Of a stretch of DNA of 64,000 bases, positions 55,184 through 63,439 are shown in pieces. Positions within the stretch are counted from its first letter, which is position 1, and each line of letters starts with the position of its first letter. The position numbers were made by a program, and so were the translations under genes. The notes under the pieces were generated by a model. That model had not been told where the DNA came from and did no database searches. It saw only the letters and a program-made list of their open reading frames with translations. This stretch comes from Sphingobium cloacae (GTDB taxonomy: Bacteria; Pseudomonadota; Alphaproteobacteria; Sphingomonadales; Sphingomonadaceae): assembly GCF_002355855.1 (NCBI RefSeq), contig NZ_AP017657.1:87713-151712 (forward strand), in the 5' to 3' direction.

Positions 55184-55795
55184 TCAATGACCAACGAAAC
55201 CCGCAGTGCCGACTGTTTCGGTGACATCTCGTGCTTGATGCAGAATGCACACCAGCTGCGCTTCGTCATTCAGGATCGGAACGGACACCGTCTGCCAATA
55301 GCGCTCGAGAAACCGGCCATCGGAACCCCGCAGGTCATAGCGCTGTGCTTTCATGGCATGCTGGCGCCGTCCCTGTGCCGCGATGCGGATGGAATCAAAC
55401 AAGCCTGCGACGCCGGTTGCATCCTCAAGATCCGGATTATCCGGAAAGACGTCAAAGAGCCTTTCTCCGGCCACTCTGCTGCGCTCGGTATAGGTGATGG
55501 CAGTATGCGCATCGTTGACGTCGAGGATTCGCATACCAGCCCTCGGATCGATGATCATCGTAGGCTGGGTAGAGGTCTCCGTCAGGCGTTGAAAAAGGCT
55601 CCGATCACATGATGATAGCGCGCCAAATTCAATAGGATATCTCTGCACGCCAAGTGCGGCGGCGTTGAGCAATGCAAGCTCGCGTTGAATTGAACGGATC
55701 TGCTGCAGCAGATAGCTGCGCTCGGTGTCGGCAACGTCTGCGCCCAGGCAGGCCCTGAATTTCTTCAAGTTTTCGTGCAGGATGAAGCGTTGCAC
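55184..55795 (-). CDS. PAS-domain protein
   Basis: A 203-residue sensor-type protein. A helical N-terminal region is followed by a PAS domain (PTMIIDPRAGMRILDVNDAHTAITYTERSRVAGERLFDVFPDNPDLED, and later RYWQTVSVPILNDEAQLVCILHQARDVTE). No output domain follows, so it may act through a partner. The start is a GTG at 55795 after AGGGGG. It was probably once part of a signalling gene set. No kinase is adjacent. Confidence 0.82.
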   Translation of the reverse strand: MQRFILHENLKKFRACLGADVADTERSYLLQQIRSIQRELALLNAAALGVQRYPIEFGALSSCDRSLFQRLTETSTQPTMIIDPRAGMRILDVNDAHTAITYTERSRVAGERLFDVFPDNPDLEDATGVAGLFDSIRIAAQGRRQHAMKAQRYDLRGSDGRFLERYWQTVSVPILNDEAQLVCILHQARDVTETVGTAGFVGH

Positions 55796-55828
55796 ATTAC
55801 CCCCTAAGGTTTCAATTGTGCCTCGGAT

Positions 55829-56182
55829 CTATGAACTTCTCCGGTCCCGAGAAGTTTCCCCGACTCGCTGGCATCTGCAACGCAATAAATACACTGAATG
55901 ACCTCTGAGCACAGGAACGTCTCCGAGCCATAGTGGGTAAAGGATGACCACATGATTCGCCCAGCGAATGTCTGTCTGGGCCTTGTGAATGGCGGCGGCG
56001 GGCGCATTGTCCCGCCACTCCCCGGCCGATCGCAAGATAGGGAAATCAAGTTCTGCAATCTCGATCCGGCGCACTTCATGGCCTGCCGCCTCGCCGCCCG
56101 CCGCATAGGCATCCGCAAGCGCATGAACGTACCGGGTCCCGTTTGGGTCGGGATGCCCATCGATAATCGTGATGCGGGTCAT
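55829..56182 (-). pseudogene. Flavodoxin-fold NAD(P)H dehydrogenase (quinone), truncated
   Basis: The first about 85 residues are the N-terminal half of a KefF/MdaB-type oxidoreductase: MTRITIIDGHPDPNGTRYVHALADAYAAGGEAAGHEV with the FMN phosphate loop, then HVVILYPLWLGDVP, where family members continue with PALLKG. Here the frame becomes unrelated after VPVL and stops. The FMN- and quinone-binding second half is missing. The break is near 55925. Confidence 0.75.
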
Positions 56183-56480
56183 GACATCTCCTGAATCCGC
56201 CATCCACGCATCGTCGTGCAATTGGGATTATCCCGGAGTGTCGGTGGCGACAGGCACCGGCCAGCCGAGATGAAATCACTTGAGCTATGAGGGGGAGCGT
56301 TTCTTCCTCGCAAGAGTCGGGAAACTGGCGGAGGAACCCTGATTACAATACATGCGACTGTGCGGAACGCATGGCCAATAGCTCTGCGGCCATGTTGGGG
56401 GTGTTCTCCCATGGGGCACTACACAAACGGAGGATCGCGGTGACCCAGAGAATATCGCCGCTTTCGAGGGGGGAAGAGTT

Positions 56481-57734
56481 TTGAGCGATTTTCGTTTCCT
56501 GCATGCCGCCGACATTCATCTCGACAGCCCGCTCCATGGCCTGTCGAGATATGAAGGTCTGCCCGAGGACGACATAAGAGGAGCCACCCGCGCGGCTTTC
56601 GACAATCTGGTACAACGCGCCATCGACGAAGATGTCGATTTCGTCGTGATCGCTGGCGACCTCTTCGACGGTGAGTGGAAGGACATGAGCACCGGCCTCT
56701 ATTTCGCCCGCGCCATGGGCCGCCTGGATCGGGCCGAAATCCCGGTGTTCCTTCTCGCCGGCAACCATGATGCCGCCTCCGTCATCACCCGCAGCATTCC
56801 CTGGCCGCCCAATGTCCGCCTGTTCAGCGCGCGCCGACCGGAAACCCATCTGCTTGCCGAGCTCCAGGTCGCGGTCCACGGACAGAGCTTCTCGACACCG
56901 GCTGTCACCGACAATCTCGTTCCGTCCTATCCCGCCGCTGCGGAGCATCACTTCAATATCGGGATGCTGCACACCGCGCTGGCAGGCCGGAAGGGCCACG
57001 CCGATTACGCGCCCTGCAGCCTGGATGATCTCAAAGCCAAGCAATACGACTACTGGGCGCTCGGCCATGTCCATCAACACGAGATCGTGTGCGAGGCGCC
57101 TCATGTCGTCTTCCCGGGCAACATCCAGGGTCGCACGATCCGCGAGACGGGCCCCAAGGGCGCGGTGATCGTCACCGTGGAGGATGGTCAGGTTTCCTCC
57201 ATCGATCGATTGGATCTGGATGTGATCCGCTGGCTCGCGGTCGATATCGACTGTACCGACGTGCCGGCCGATAGCATTGCGGAACGCATGCGCTCGGCGC
57301 TTCTTGAAGCGTGGCAGCACGGCGGCGATGGATTGCCGCTCGTTACGCGGCTTGTGCTGACGGGCGAGACCGACAGCGCCGGCGCGCTCATCGACAGCGC
57401 CGCGGACCTGCGCGACGTCGCGCGCGCCGTGGCCGCTTCGATCTCGCCCAATCTCTTCATCGAGAAAGTGAAGCTGCTCGTGACGAAGCCCGCCGCCGCC
57501 GGTGAGGTGATTGTCGGCGACGATCTCGCTGCCTTGATCGATCGGGCCGCCACCGATCCTCAACTGCACGAACTGCTGGCCGCGGACCTTGCGCCCTTCC
57601 TGCTCGCGGCGCAGAGCCTGCTCCCCGATGCCGACGAAGCGGACCTTCGCCGCTATGCCGGCGACGGCAAGTGGGACGCGGTCATCGGAACCGCCGCCCA
57701 GGCGCTCCGCTCGCGTTTGACGAAGGGGGACTGA
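56481..57734 (+). CDS. YhaO/SbcD-like DNA repair metallophosphoesterase
   Basis: A 417-residue nuclease-type protein. The calcineurin-like motifs are FLHAADIHLDSPL (Asp, His), VIAGDLFDGEW (Asp), LLAGNHDAAS (Asn, His), and WALGHVHQHE (His). A C-terminal capping domain follows. YhaO-type proteins are SbcD/Mre11 relatives that pair with a YhaN ATPase, as here. The start is a TTG at 56481, which is unusual but follows a GGGGGGAAG stretch. The partner gene follows after 3 bp. Confidence 0.88.
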   Translation: MSDFRFLHAADIHLDSPLHGLSRYEGLPEDDIRGATRAAFDNLVQRAIDEDVDFVVIAGDLFDGEWKDMSTGLYFARAMGRLDRAEIPVFLLAGNHDAASVITRSIPWPPNVRLFSARRPETHLLAELQVAVHGQSFSTPAVTDNLVPSYPAAAEHHFNIGMLHTALAGRKGHADYAPCSLDDLKAKQYDYWALGHVHQHEIVCEAPHVVFPGNIQGRTIRETGPKGAVIVTVEDGQVSSIDRLDLDVIRWLAVDIDCTDVPADSIAERMRSALLEAWQHGGDGLPLVTRLVLTGETDSAGALIDSAADLRDVARAVAASISPNLFIEKVKLLVTKPAAAGEVIVGDDLAALIDRAATDPQLHELLAADLAPFLLAAQSLLPDADEADLRRYAGDGKWDAVIGTAAQALRSRLTKGD

Positions 57735-57737
57735 GCG

Positions 57738-60700
57738 ATGCGGTTCGCCACCCTGTCACTCGAGCGTTATGGTCGTTTCGAGGATTGCGAGCTTTCCTTT
57801 CGCCAAGGCGAGCCCGATCTTCACGTGGTGTACGGCGCCAACGAAGCGGGAAAATCGACCTCGCTTGCGGCGGTCTCCGATCTGTTGTTCGGTTTCCCGG
57901 CACGGTCTCCCTACAACTTCGTCTACGACTACGCCCTGCTGCGCGTTGGGGCCGTGCTCGAGGACGAGGGGCACAGCTTCGCTTGTCGCCGCAAGAAGGG
58001 GACGGCCGGGACACTGATCGATGCCGAGGATCGTCTCCTCGACGAAGCTATGCTGCTCGCCATGCTGCGGGGGCAGACGCGCGAGACATTCGCACTCTCC
58101 TTCAGCCTCGACCAGGATGGCCTGCGAGCGGGCGGGCGGGCCATGGTCGAGGCCCGCAACGACCTGGGCCGAGCCCTCTTTGCCGCAGGCTCCGGGCTCA
58201 CGGGTGTTGCGGACGAATTGGCTCGCCTCGAGAGCGAAGCCGATGCGATCTGGGGACAACGCGCCGCGGCGAGGCGGAGCTTCACGCAGGCCCAACGCGA
58301 TTTCGAAGCGCAGACCCGAGCAGTCCGGGACCAGGCCCTCAAGCCGAAGGCTTGGCTCGATGCCAAAGGCGCGGTCGCGGACGCCCAGCAGATGCTCGAA
58401 GAGGTTCAGCGGCGGCGCGACGAAGTTCTTGCCGAGGTCAGCCGCCTCGAGCGCATCCGCCGGATTGCGCCTGCCGTCCGTCTTCGCAGCGACCATCTCG
58501 CGGCGCTTGCCGCCCACATGGATACGATTGATATCGGGCCGCAGCGCGAGCACGCCGCCGAAGCGGCAATGGCCGAGATGGAGGCCGCTTCGCGTGCAAG
58601 GGCCGCCGCGCAGAATCTGGTGAACGAAGCCCGGGCACAGATCGAGGCGCTTTCTCCTGATCCGTCGGTCCTCGCCCACGACGCCGAAATCGACGCGCTG
58701 ATCGCTTCGTCGGGCGCGGTGACAAAGGGTCAACAGGACTTAGCGCGTCTGAGCGAGGAGCGATCCGCATCGGGAGGTCTTGTCGCCCGGCTCCGCGCCG
58801 AAGCCGGCGCGCTCGCCTCCGATCCCCCCACCCGGATCGTAAGTTCCAGACTGCGCGAAATCGCGCTCGGTCATGCCGAGGATCTCGCGGCGCTCCGGCA
58901 GATCGACGAGAGTGAGCAGGACCTGGCTGAAAGGCGTGTCGCGATCGAGCGGAAGATTGCGGATCGCCCCCAAACAGGAAATCTGACCGCGATCGTAACG
59001 GCGATCGACCTTGCCAGGACCCTCGGGGCCGATGCGGACGCGCGCTGCGAACTGGCGCAGCGCAAAGCCGACCGGGCCGCGGCCAGCCTGGACGTGGCGC
59101 TCGCTCGGCTCACGCCCTGGAGCGGGGACGCATCGGCCCTGGCCGCGCTTCCCAGACTGGCACGGCACGAAATCGAAGACGTGCGATCCGTCCTTGCCGA
59201 GGCCGAGACCGATCTGCAGCGGGCAACAGACGCCGCTTCGCGCGCCCGCGAAGAGGCCGAGGCGCTCTCGCTCGAAATGGAGCAGCTCTCGTCGGGCGCT
59301 GCGGTGGCTGACGAGGAGATCACCGCGGTTCGAAGCGAGCGCGACGCGTTCTGGCGACCGCTGCGCGCGCACATGCGGCAAGGCATGGCCCTCCCCTCCC
59401 CTGATGAAGCTGTCGATGCTTATGAGACGGCAGTCGCTCGAGCAGATGAACGCGGAGATGCCCGCTACGCCGCCGCCGACGAGTCGAGCCGTCTGACGGT
59501 CATGGGTCAACGCCGGACCAGGCTCCTTCTGGCCGCTGACCAGGCGGACACGCGCGCGCAGGCGGCAAGCGATCGTCGCGAAAGCGCGCTGACGGGCTGG
59601 GCACGAAAGTTGGCGGAGGCGGGCTTTCCGGCGTTGGAGCCCAATCGGTTCCTCGGTTGGGTGTCCGAGCGGGAAACGGCTGAAGCAGCACATCAGGAGG
59701 CAATCGATGCCCACGACGATGCCAGGGCGATCGTTGCGCGGCGCAATGAATTGCGTGCCAGCCTGGTCGCCGCCCTCGCAGACGAGTCGGTGCCCAAGGG
59801 AGAAGACCTCCTGCCGCTGCTCGCCTTCGCCACACGGATTCGGCAAGCCGGCGAGGCGGCCGCCGAGCAGCACAGACTCGACGAGGCCGCACTCGTACAA
59901 ATCGGGCAGGATGCGGAAGGTCTGCAGCGCCGCCGCACGCGTGTCGATGAGAGTATGGCGACGCGGATGGAGGCCTGGCGCGCGCTGCTGGTCGAAGCGG
60001 ACATCGATCTCGACATAGCCAGCGCTCCGGCAACTCTCGACGTCCTGGACGAGCTCAGAGCCGCGATTGCCGCGCAGCGAGACCTGCAGACACGCATCGA
60101 CGGCATAGCGAGAGACGCGCGTGAACATGACGAAAGCGTTGCGGCCCTAACCGAAAGGCTGGGGATTGCCGCCTCGGGCGGCGGAGTGACGCTACTCGAA
60201 GGGATGCGGGCCCGGCTCTCGGCGGCGCGCTCGACCGCAAGCGTCCTGGAGGCACTCGAGGAAAGCATTGCCGGCCGAAGCGCTGAGATGGCGGCCGAAG
60301 ACGCACGGCATGCTGCGGCCTGGGCTTCGCTGACCGCGCTTCTGGAGGAGACGGGCGCTACCGACCTGCAGGGCCTGGGTGCGGCCATCGAGCGTTCGCG
60401 AGCAGCGCGCGCCCTGCGCCACGCGGTCAGCGAAGCGGAAGCCGCGATCGTCGCGGCGGGCGACGGCAAGGGACTGGATGAGCTTGTCGCGTCCCTGGAA
60501 GACGTCGATGCTGACGGTCTGGCCGTCCGAATCCAGTCGCTCTCGGGGCAGCTGACCCAGCTCAACGATGAGGTTGCCACTGCCGCAAGCGCCCACGGCG
60601 ATGCCAGGAGAGTCTTTGCCGGTCTGGAGGCGCAAAGCGGCTCGTCCGCCGACGCGGCCTCGGATGCCGAGCAGGCCCGGGCCGAGCTCGCTGTTCTTGC

Positions 60701-61187
60701 CGAAGATTTTATCCTGAAGCGAACCGAGGCCGTCACGCTACGCTGGGCGATTGAACAATATCGCGAGCGCCATCAGGATCCCATGCTGCTGCGCGCAAGC
60801 GAGATCTTCCGCCGGCTGACGATCGGGCGGTATGCGGCGCTGCGGATCGACAGCGACGGACCCAATTCACGGCTCCTGGGGTTGCGCGACGATGGCAGGA
60901 CCGTGGTGGACGTCGGGGCGATGAGCGAGGGAACCACGGACCAGCTCTTTCTCGCGCTTCGCCTCGCAGCTGTCGAGCAATCCATCGCGGCCGGTGTTCG
61001 CCTGCCCTTCCTCGCGGACGACTTGTTCGTCAATTTCGACGATGAGCGTTCCGAGGCCGGTTTCAGGGTGCTGGCGGAACTCGCGCGATCGACGCAGGTG
61101 CTGTTCTTCACCCATCACCCCCATCTGGCGGCGATCGCCCGATCTGTCGTCGGCGAAGACCTTCACTCGGAATGCTCCCTGGCCTGA
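57738..61187 (+). CDS. YhaN/SbcC-like AAA ATPase with long coiled coil
   Basis: A 1149-residue ATPase. Walker A VYGANEAGKSTSL (about residues 31-43) and a C-terminal ABC signature (MSEGTTDQLFLALRLA) with Walker B LPFLADDLFVNFDDE and FFTHHPHL frame a long region of Ala-, Glu- and Arg-rich heptads from about 200 to 1000. This is the SMC/Rad50-like layout of YhaN. With YhaO it probably forms a DNA end-processing complex. The pair is often placed with mobile or defence genes, but its function here is not known. Confidence 0.9.
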   Translation: MRFATLSLERYGRFEDCELSFRQGEPDLHVVYGANEAGKSTSLAAVSDLLFGFPARSPYNFVYDYALLRVGAVLEDEGHSFACRRKKGTAGTLIDAEDRLLDEAMLLAMLRGQTRETFALSFSLDQDGLRAGGRAMVEARNDLGRALFAAGSGLTGVADELARLESEADAIWGQRAAARRSFTQAQRDFEAQTRAVRDQALKPKAWLDAKGAVADAQQMLEEVQRRRDEVLAEVSRLERIRRIAPAVRLRSDHLAALAAHMDTIDIGPQREHAAEAAMAEMEAASRARAAAQNLVNEARAQIEALSPDPSVLAHDAEIDALIASSGAVTKGQQDLARLSEERSASGGLVARLRAEAGALASDPPTRIVSSRLREIALGHAEDLAALRQIDESEQDLAERRVAIERKIADRPQTGNLTAIVTAIDLARTLGADADARCELAQRKADRAAASLDVALARLTPWSGDASALAALPRLARHEIEDVRSVLAEAETDLQRATDAASRAREEAEALSLEMEQLSSGAAVADEEITAVRSERDAFWRPLRAHMRQGMALPSPDEAVDAYETAVARADERGDARYAAADESSRLTVMGQRRTRLLLAADQADTRAQAASDRRESALTGWARKLAEAGFPALEPNRFLGWVSERETAEAAHQEAIDAHDDARAIVARRNELRASLVAALADESVPKGEDLLPLLAFATRIRQAGEAAAEQHRLDEAALVQIGQDAEGLQRRRTRVDESMATRMEAWRALLVEADIDLDIASAPATLDVLDELRAAIAAQRDLQTRIDGIARDAREHDESVAALTERLGIAASGGGVTLLEGMRARLSAARSTASVLEALEESIAGRSAEMAAEDARHAAAWASLTALLEETGATDLQGLGAAIERSRAARALRHAVSEAEAAIVAAGDGKGLDELVASLEDVDADGLAVRIQSLSGQLTQLNDEVATAASAHGDARRVFAGLEAQSGSSADAASDAEQARAELAVLAEDFILKRTEAVTLRWAIEQYRERHQDPMLLRASEIFRRLTIGRYAALRIDSDGPNSRLLGLRDDGRTVVDVGAMSEGTTDQLFLALRLAAVEQSIAAGVRLPFLADDLFVNFDDERSEAGFRVLAELARSTQVLFFTHHPHLAAIARSVVGEDLHSECSLA

Positions 61188-61440
61188 GACAGCCGAGCGA
61201 CCTTCAGATCAAGCCGCCCTGGACTGGCTGTTCGAATCCGGAACGCGCTGCTCCGACACTCTTTCGGCGCTTTGTGTACGCAACCTGCAGCGGCACCTGT
61301 CCTCGTCCCATTCGATGCGCGCCAGCGAATATCGGTGCCGCTGGCAATTGCCCGACGGCTTCGATCTAAGGCCGCATGACGTGGCGGAGGCTGCGGAAAT
61401 GCGGCAGCGGGTCAAGGACGCCTTGAAGGACGGCAAATAG
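61188..61440 (+). pseudogene. Possible C-terminal gene remnant after yhaN-like gene
   Basis: A frame open from inside the preceding gene ends at 61440 with a plausible protein sequence (DQAALDWLFESGTRCSDTLSALCVRNLQRHLSSS, then ASEYRCRWQLPDGFDLRPHDVAEAAEMRQRVKDAL). I find no start codon with a ribosome binding site in the right place. It may be the 3' end of a lost gene, or a gene with an unusual start. Confidence 0.3.
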
Positions 61441-61507
61441 CGGAGCGCGGCCTCCAGCGCCTTCGCCCGGTTCTCGACTCCACGGCTCCCCAACTTGCGT
61501 TTTCTCG

Positions 61508-61536
61508 TCAGTATGATTATATTTTAATCGGACTGA
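61508..61536. promoter_or_regulatory. 29-bp dyad upstream of the ParD/ParE-type pair
   Basis: Two nested sets of arms share one centre at 61522: GATTA/TAATC inside (61515-61519 and 61525-61529) and TCAGT/ACTGA outside (61508-61512 and 61532-61536). It lies 16 bp before the antitoxin start, in an AT-rich patch that contrasts with its surroundings. This is the expected place for autorepression by the antitoxin. Confidence 0.55.
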
Positions 61537-61551
61537 TAACAGGTGATAAAC

Positions 61552-61821
61552 ATGGCGACCGAGACGAAGGTATTGACCGCGCATGTCCCTCTGGGGCTCG
61601 CGGAAAAGGTTGAAGCAATGGCCTCGCGACTCGAACGCTCGCGCGGCTGGGTGGTGAAGCAAGCGCTCGCCGCCTGGGTCGATCAGGAGGAGGAGCGTCA
61701 CCGGATGACGCTCGAAGCCCTGGAGGATGTCGATGCCGGACGGGTGATCGACCACCAGGCGATCACGGCATGGGCCGACAGCCTTGGGACGGACAAGCCG
61801 CTACCCTCGCCGGTCAAATGA
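61552..61821 (+). CDS. Ribbon-helix-helix antitoxin (ParD/CopG-type)
   Basis: An 89-residue antitoxin: KVLTAHVPLGLAEKVEAMASRLERSRGWVVKQALAAWVDQEEERHRMTLEAL is a ribbon-helix-helix domain and the tail VDAGRVIDHQAITAWADSL is typical of antitoxins that neutralise RelE/ParE proteins. The start at 61552 has AGGTG upstream. Its stop overlaps the toxin start (ATGA). Confidence 0.88.
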   Translation: MATETKVLTAHVPLGLAEKVEAMASRLERSRGWVVKQALAAWVDQEEERHRMTLEALEDVDAGRVIDHQAITAWADSLGTDKPLPSPVK

Positions 61822-62111
61822 AGATCCAGTGGACCAGCAAGGCGTCGTCGGACCTTGTGCGACTGCACGAGCATCTGGGTCCGGTCGCCCCCGAAGCGGC
61901 GGCGCGCGTGGTCCAGCAACTCGCCCACGCACCGGATCGGCTGATCGATTATCCGAGGATCGGCGAGAAGCTGGAAGCCTATGAGCCGCGCGAGGTCCGC
62001 CGGATCATCGTCGGCAACTACGAGATGCGCTACGAGATCGCGGCCGGAACGATCTTCATACTGCGCCTCTGGCATTGCCGCGAAAACCGCAACTTCGAAT
62101 CGGAGCAGTAG
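61818..62111 (+). CDS. RelE/ParE-family toxin
   Basis: A 97-residue toxin with the ParE/RelE core: WTSKASSDLVRLHEHL, YPRIGEKLEAYEPREVRRIIVGNYEMRYEI and IFILRLWHCRENR. ParE-type members poison gyrase; RelE-type members cut mRNA. Residues alone do not settle which. It follows the antitoxin with a 4-bp overlap, and the pair is a standard type II module. Confidence 0.88.
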   Translation: MKIQWTSKASSDLVRLHEHLGPVAPEAAARVVQQLAHAPDRLIDYPRIGEKLEAYEPREVRRIIVGNYEMRYEIAAGTIFILRLWHCRENRNFESEQ

Positions 62112-62150
62112 CGAGGATGCGATCGACCACCGCCGCAGTCGCTTCTATCC

Positions 62151-62594
62151 TCAGACCAGACCGAAATCCTGAAATTCAACCTGCCGCAGTCGGCCGGACA
62201 GCCATTTCAGAGTAGCTCTCACGGGTTCCGCCAGTCCCGGTTGACCGACGATGGCACCAGGAATGTGGTCGGCTTCGATCCGCTGAAAAACTTGCACTTC
62301 GGCTTCACGGTCGGTGGGAAAATGGGGTGCGAGGTCTCGCCTCTCCTCTTCGCCGCCAGCGAACCTCGGCTCGCTCACGCACAAAATCGAAACAGAGACG
62401 GCGTCTTTGTTTCCGTCCAATCGGCCGTAATCACTGGCGTATGCCAAATGATCGGCTGCTGCCAGATCGCGGCGCGGCCATAAGCCATGCTTCACGACCC
62501 CAGTGAGATTCGCAGCTTGGGTGAAATGCAGCAGGAACCGCACGTCGCGGTCCAGGGCGATCGAGCGGATATGCGTCCTGCGGGCCTCGTTCAT
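62151..62594 (-). CDS. DarT-like (DUF4433) protein with internal deletion
   Basis: A 147-residue relative of DarT, the ssDNA thymidine ADP-ribosyltransferase. The N-terminal HFTQAANLTGVVKHGL and LDGNKDAVSVSI match the family. The C-terminal FPTDREAEVQVFQRIEADHIPGAIV carries the catalytic-type Glu (AEV). About 50 residues normally found between these two parts are missing, and the gap is in frame. No DarG antitoxin is adjacent, and the loss would explain why none is needed. The start overlaps the stop of the primase-like gene (ATGA at 62591-62594). Confidence 0.65.
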   Translation of the reverse strand: MNEARRTHIRSIALDRDVRFLLHFTQAANLTGVVKHGLWPRRDLAAADHLAYASDYGRLDGNKDAVSVSILCVSEPRFAGGEEERRDLAPHFPTDREAEVQVFQRIEADHIPGAIVGQPGLAEPVRATLKWLSGRLRQVEFQDFGLV

Positions 62595-63439
62595 CGCAAT
62601 GATCCCATAGACGCCTCCAATACCTCCGCCCAGTCTTTGACGCCGCGCGGCGCCATCCACGTTATCTCAAGACCGGGCCGAGCATATCGCAACGCCGCGC
62701 GTGCCGCCGCCAGTTCACCTTCGGCGTCATTGTCGACGGCGAGGATCAAGGATGTCAGACCTTGCGGCAGCAGGATCTGATCGAGACGCCGTGCACCCAA
62801 GCTCGCCCAGCAGGGAGCTCCTTGAATGAGGGTGAAGGCCCGCGCGGTTTCGAAGCCCTCGGCAAGCGCCAGGCAAGAAGCCGCCCGCCCTCCCCCTTGC
62901 CATGCCCCCTGCCCTGGCCGCCCCAGCATGAGCTTCATGCGGTACTTGCCGGTTTCCCGGTCGAGGAAGATGCGCTGGATGGCAGTCAGTCGCCGCCCTT
63001 CGCGCACGGCCACGAGCAAGGCGGGATGGAACGTGGTCCAGGGCTTGGGACGATAAGGACAGCGTGGATGAAATCGGAGATCATCGGTAGGCGGCTCGAG
63101 ATGCCGCAGCGTCAGGTAACGCTCAGCGAGAGTGCCCGGGATCGGAAGCCCCTCCTCCCAGAGCCGTGCGGCATTGCCCGAAGCGCGCGCGGGCATGTCC
63201 CGGTAGGAGTAGTGTTGCCGGATCGGTATCCGGCGCAATTCGCGCAGGACATCTTCGCGATCACAACCGGCAAAGCAAGTGACAAGAATACCGCGATCGC
63301 CCTGACGGATCGAGAGGCTTGGTGTGCTATCAGCATGCGCCGGGCACAGGCACATGGCGGTGCGGCCATGCCAGGTGCCACCGAGAGCACCTACGAGATC
63401 GATGAGTTCCTGGGATGGTCGTCGGGCTGTAAGCGGCAT
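62591..63439 (-). CDS. CHC2/TOPRIM primase-like protein
   Basis: A 282-residue protein. A CHC2-type zinc ribbon (CLCPAHADSTPSLSIRQGDRGILVTCFAGC) is followed by a TOPRIM domain (CLALAEGFETARAFTLIQGAPCWASLGARRL and LILAVDNDAEG), the arrangement of plasmid and phage primases such as those with DUF7146. It is shorter than DnaG and lacks the polymerase core. It may prime replication of the transferred strand. It is followed by the DarT-like gene with a 4-bp overlap. Confidence 0.85.
   Translation of the reverse strand: MPLTARRPSQELIDLVGALGGTWHGRTAMCLCPAHADSTPSLSIRQGDRGILVTCFAGCDREDVLRELRRIPIRQHYSYRDMPARASGNAARLWEEGLPIPGTLAERYLTLRHLEPPTDDLRFHPRCPYRPKPWTTFHPALLVAVREGRRLTAIQRIFLDRETGKYRMKLMLGRPGQGAWQGGGRAASCLALAEGFETARAFTLIQGAPCWASLGARRLDQILLPQGLTSLILAVDNDAEGELAAARAALRYARPGLEITWMAPRGVKDWAEVLEASMGSLR

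Noticed and set aside
54966..55250. 94-codon minus-strand frame after the arginase-like gene
   Set aside because: It contains a faint strand-helix pattern but no clear family and overlaps the PAS gene end, so it is not supported.
58740..60128. 462-codon minus-strand frame opposite the YhaN-like gene
   Set aside because: It lies within the coiled-coil coding region, where shadows are common in high-GC DNA. No ribosome binding site or family.
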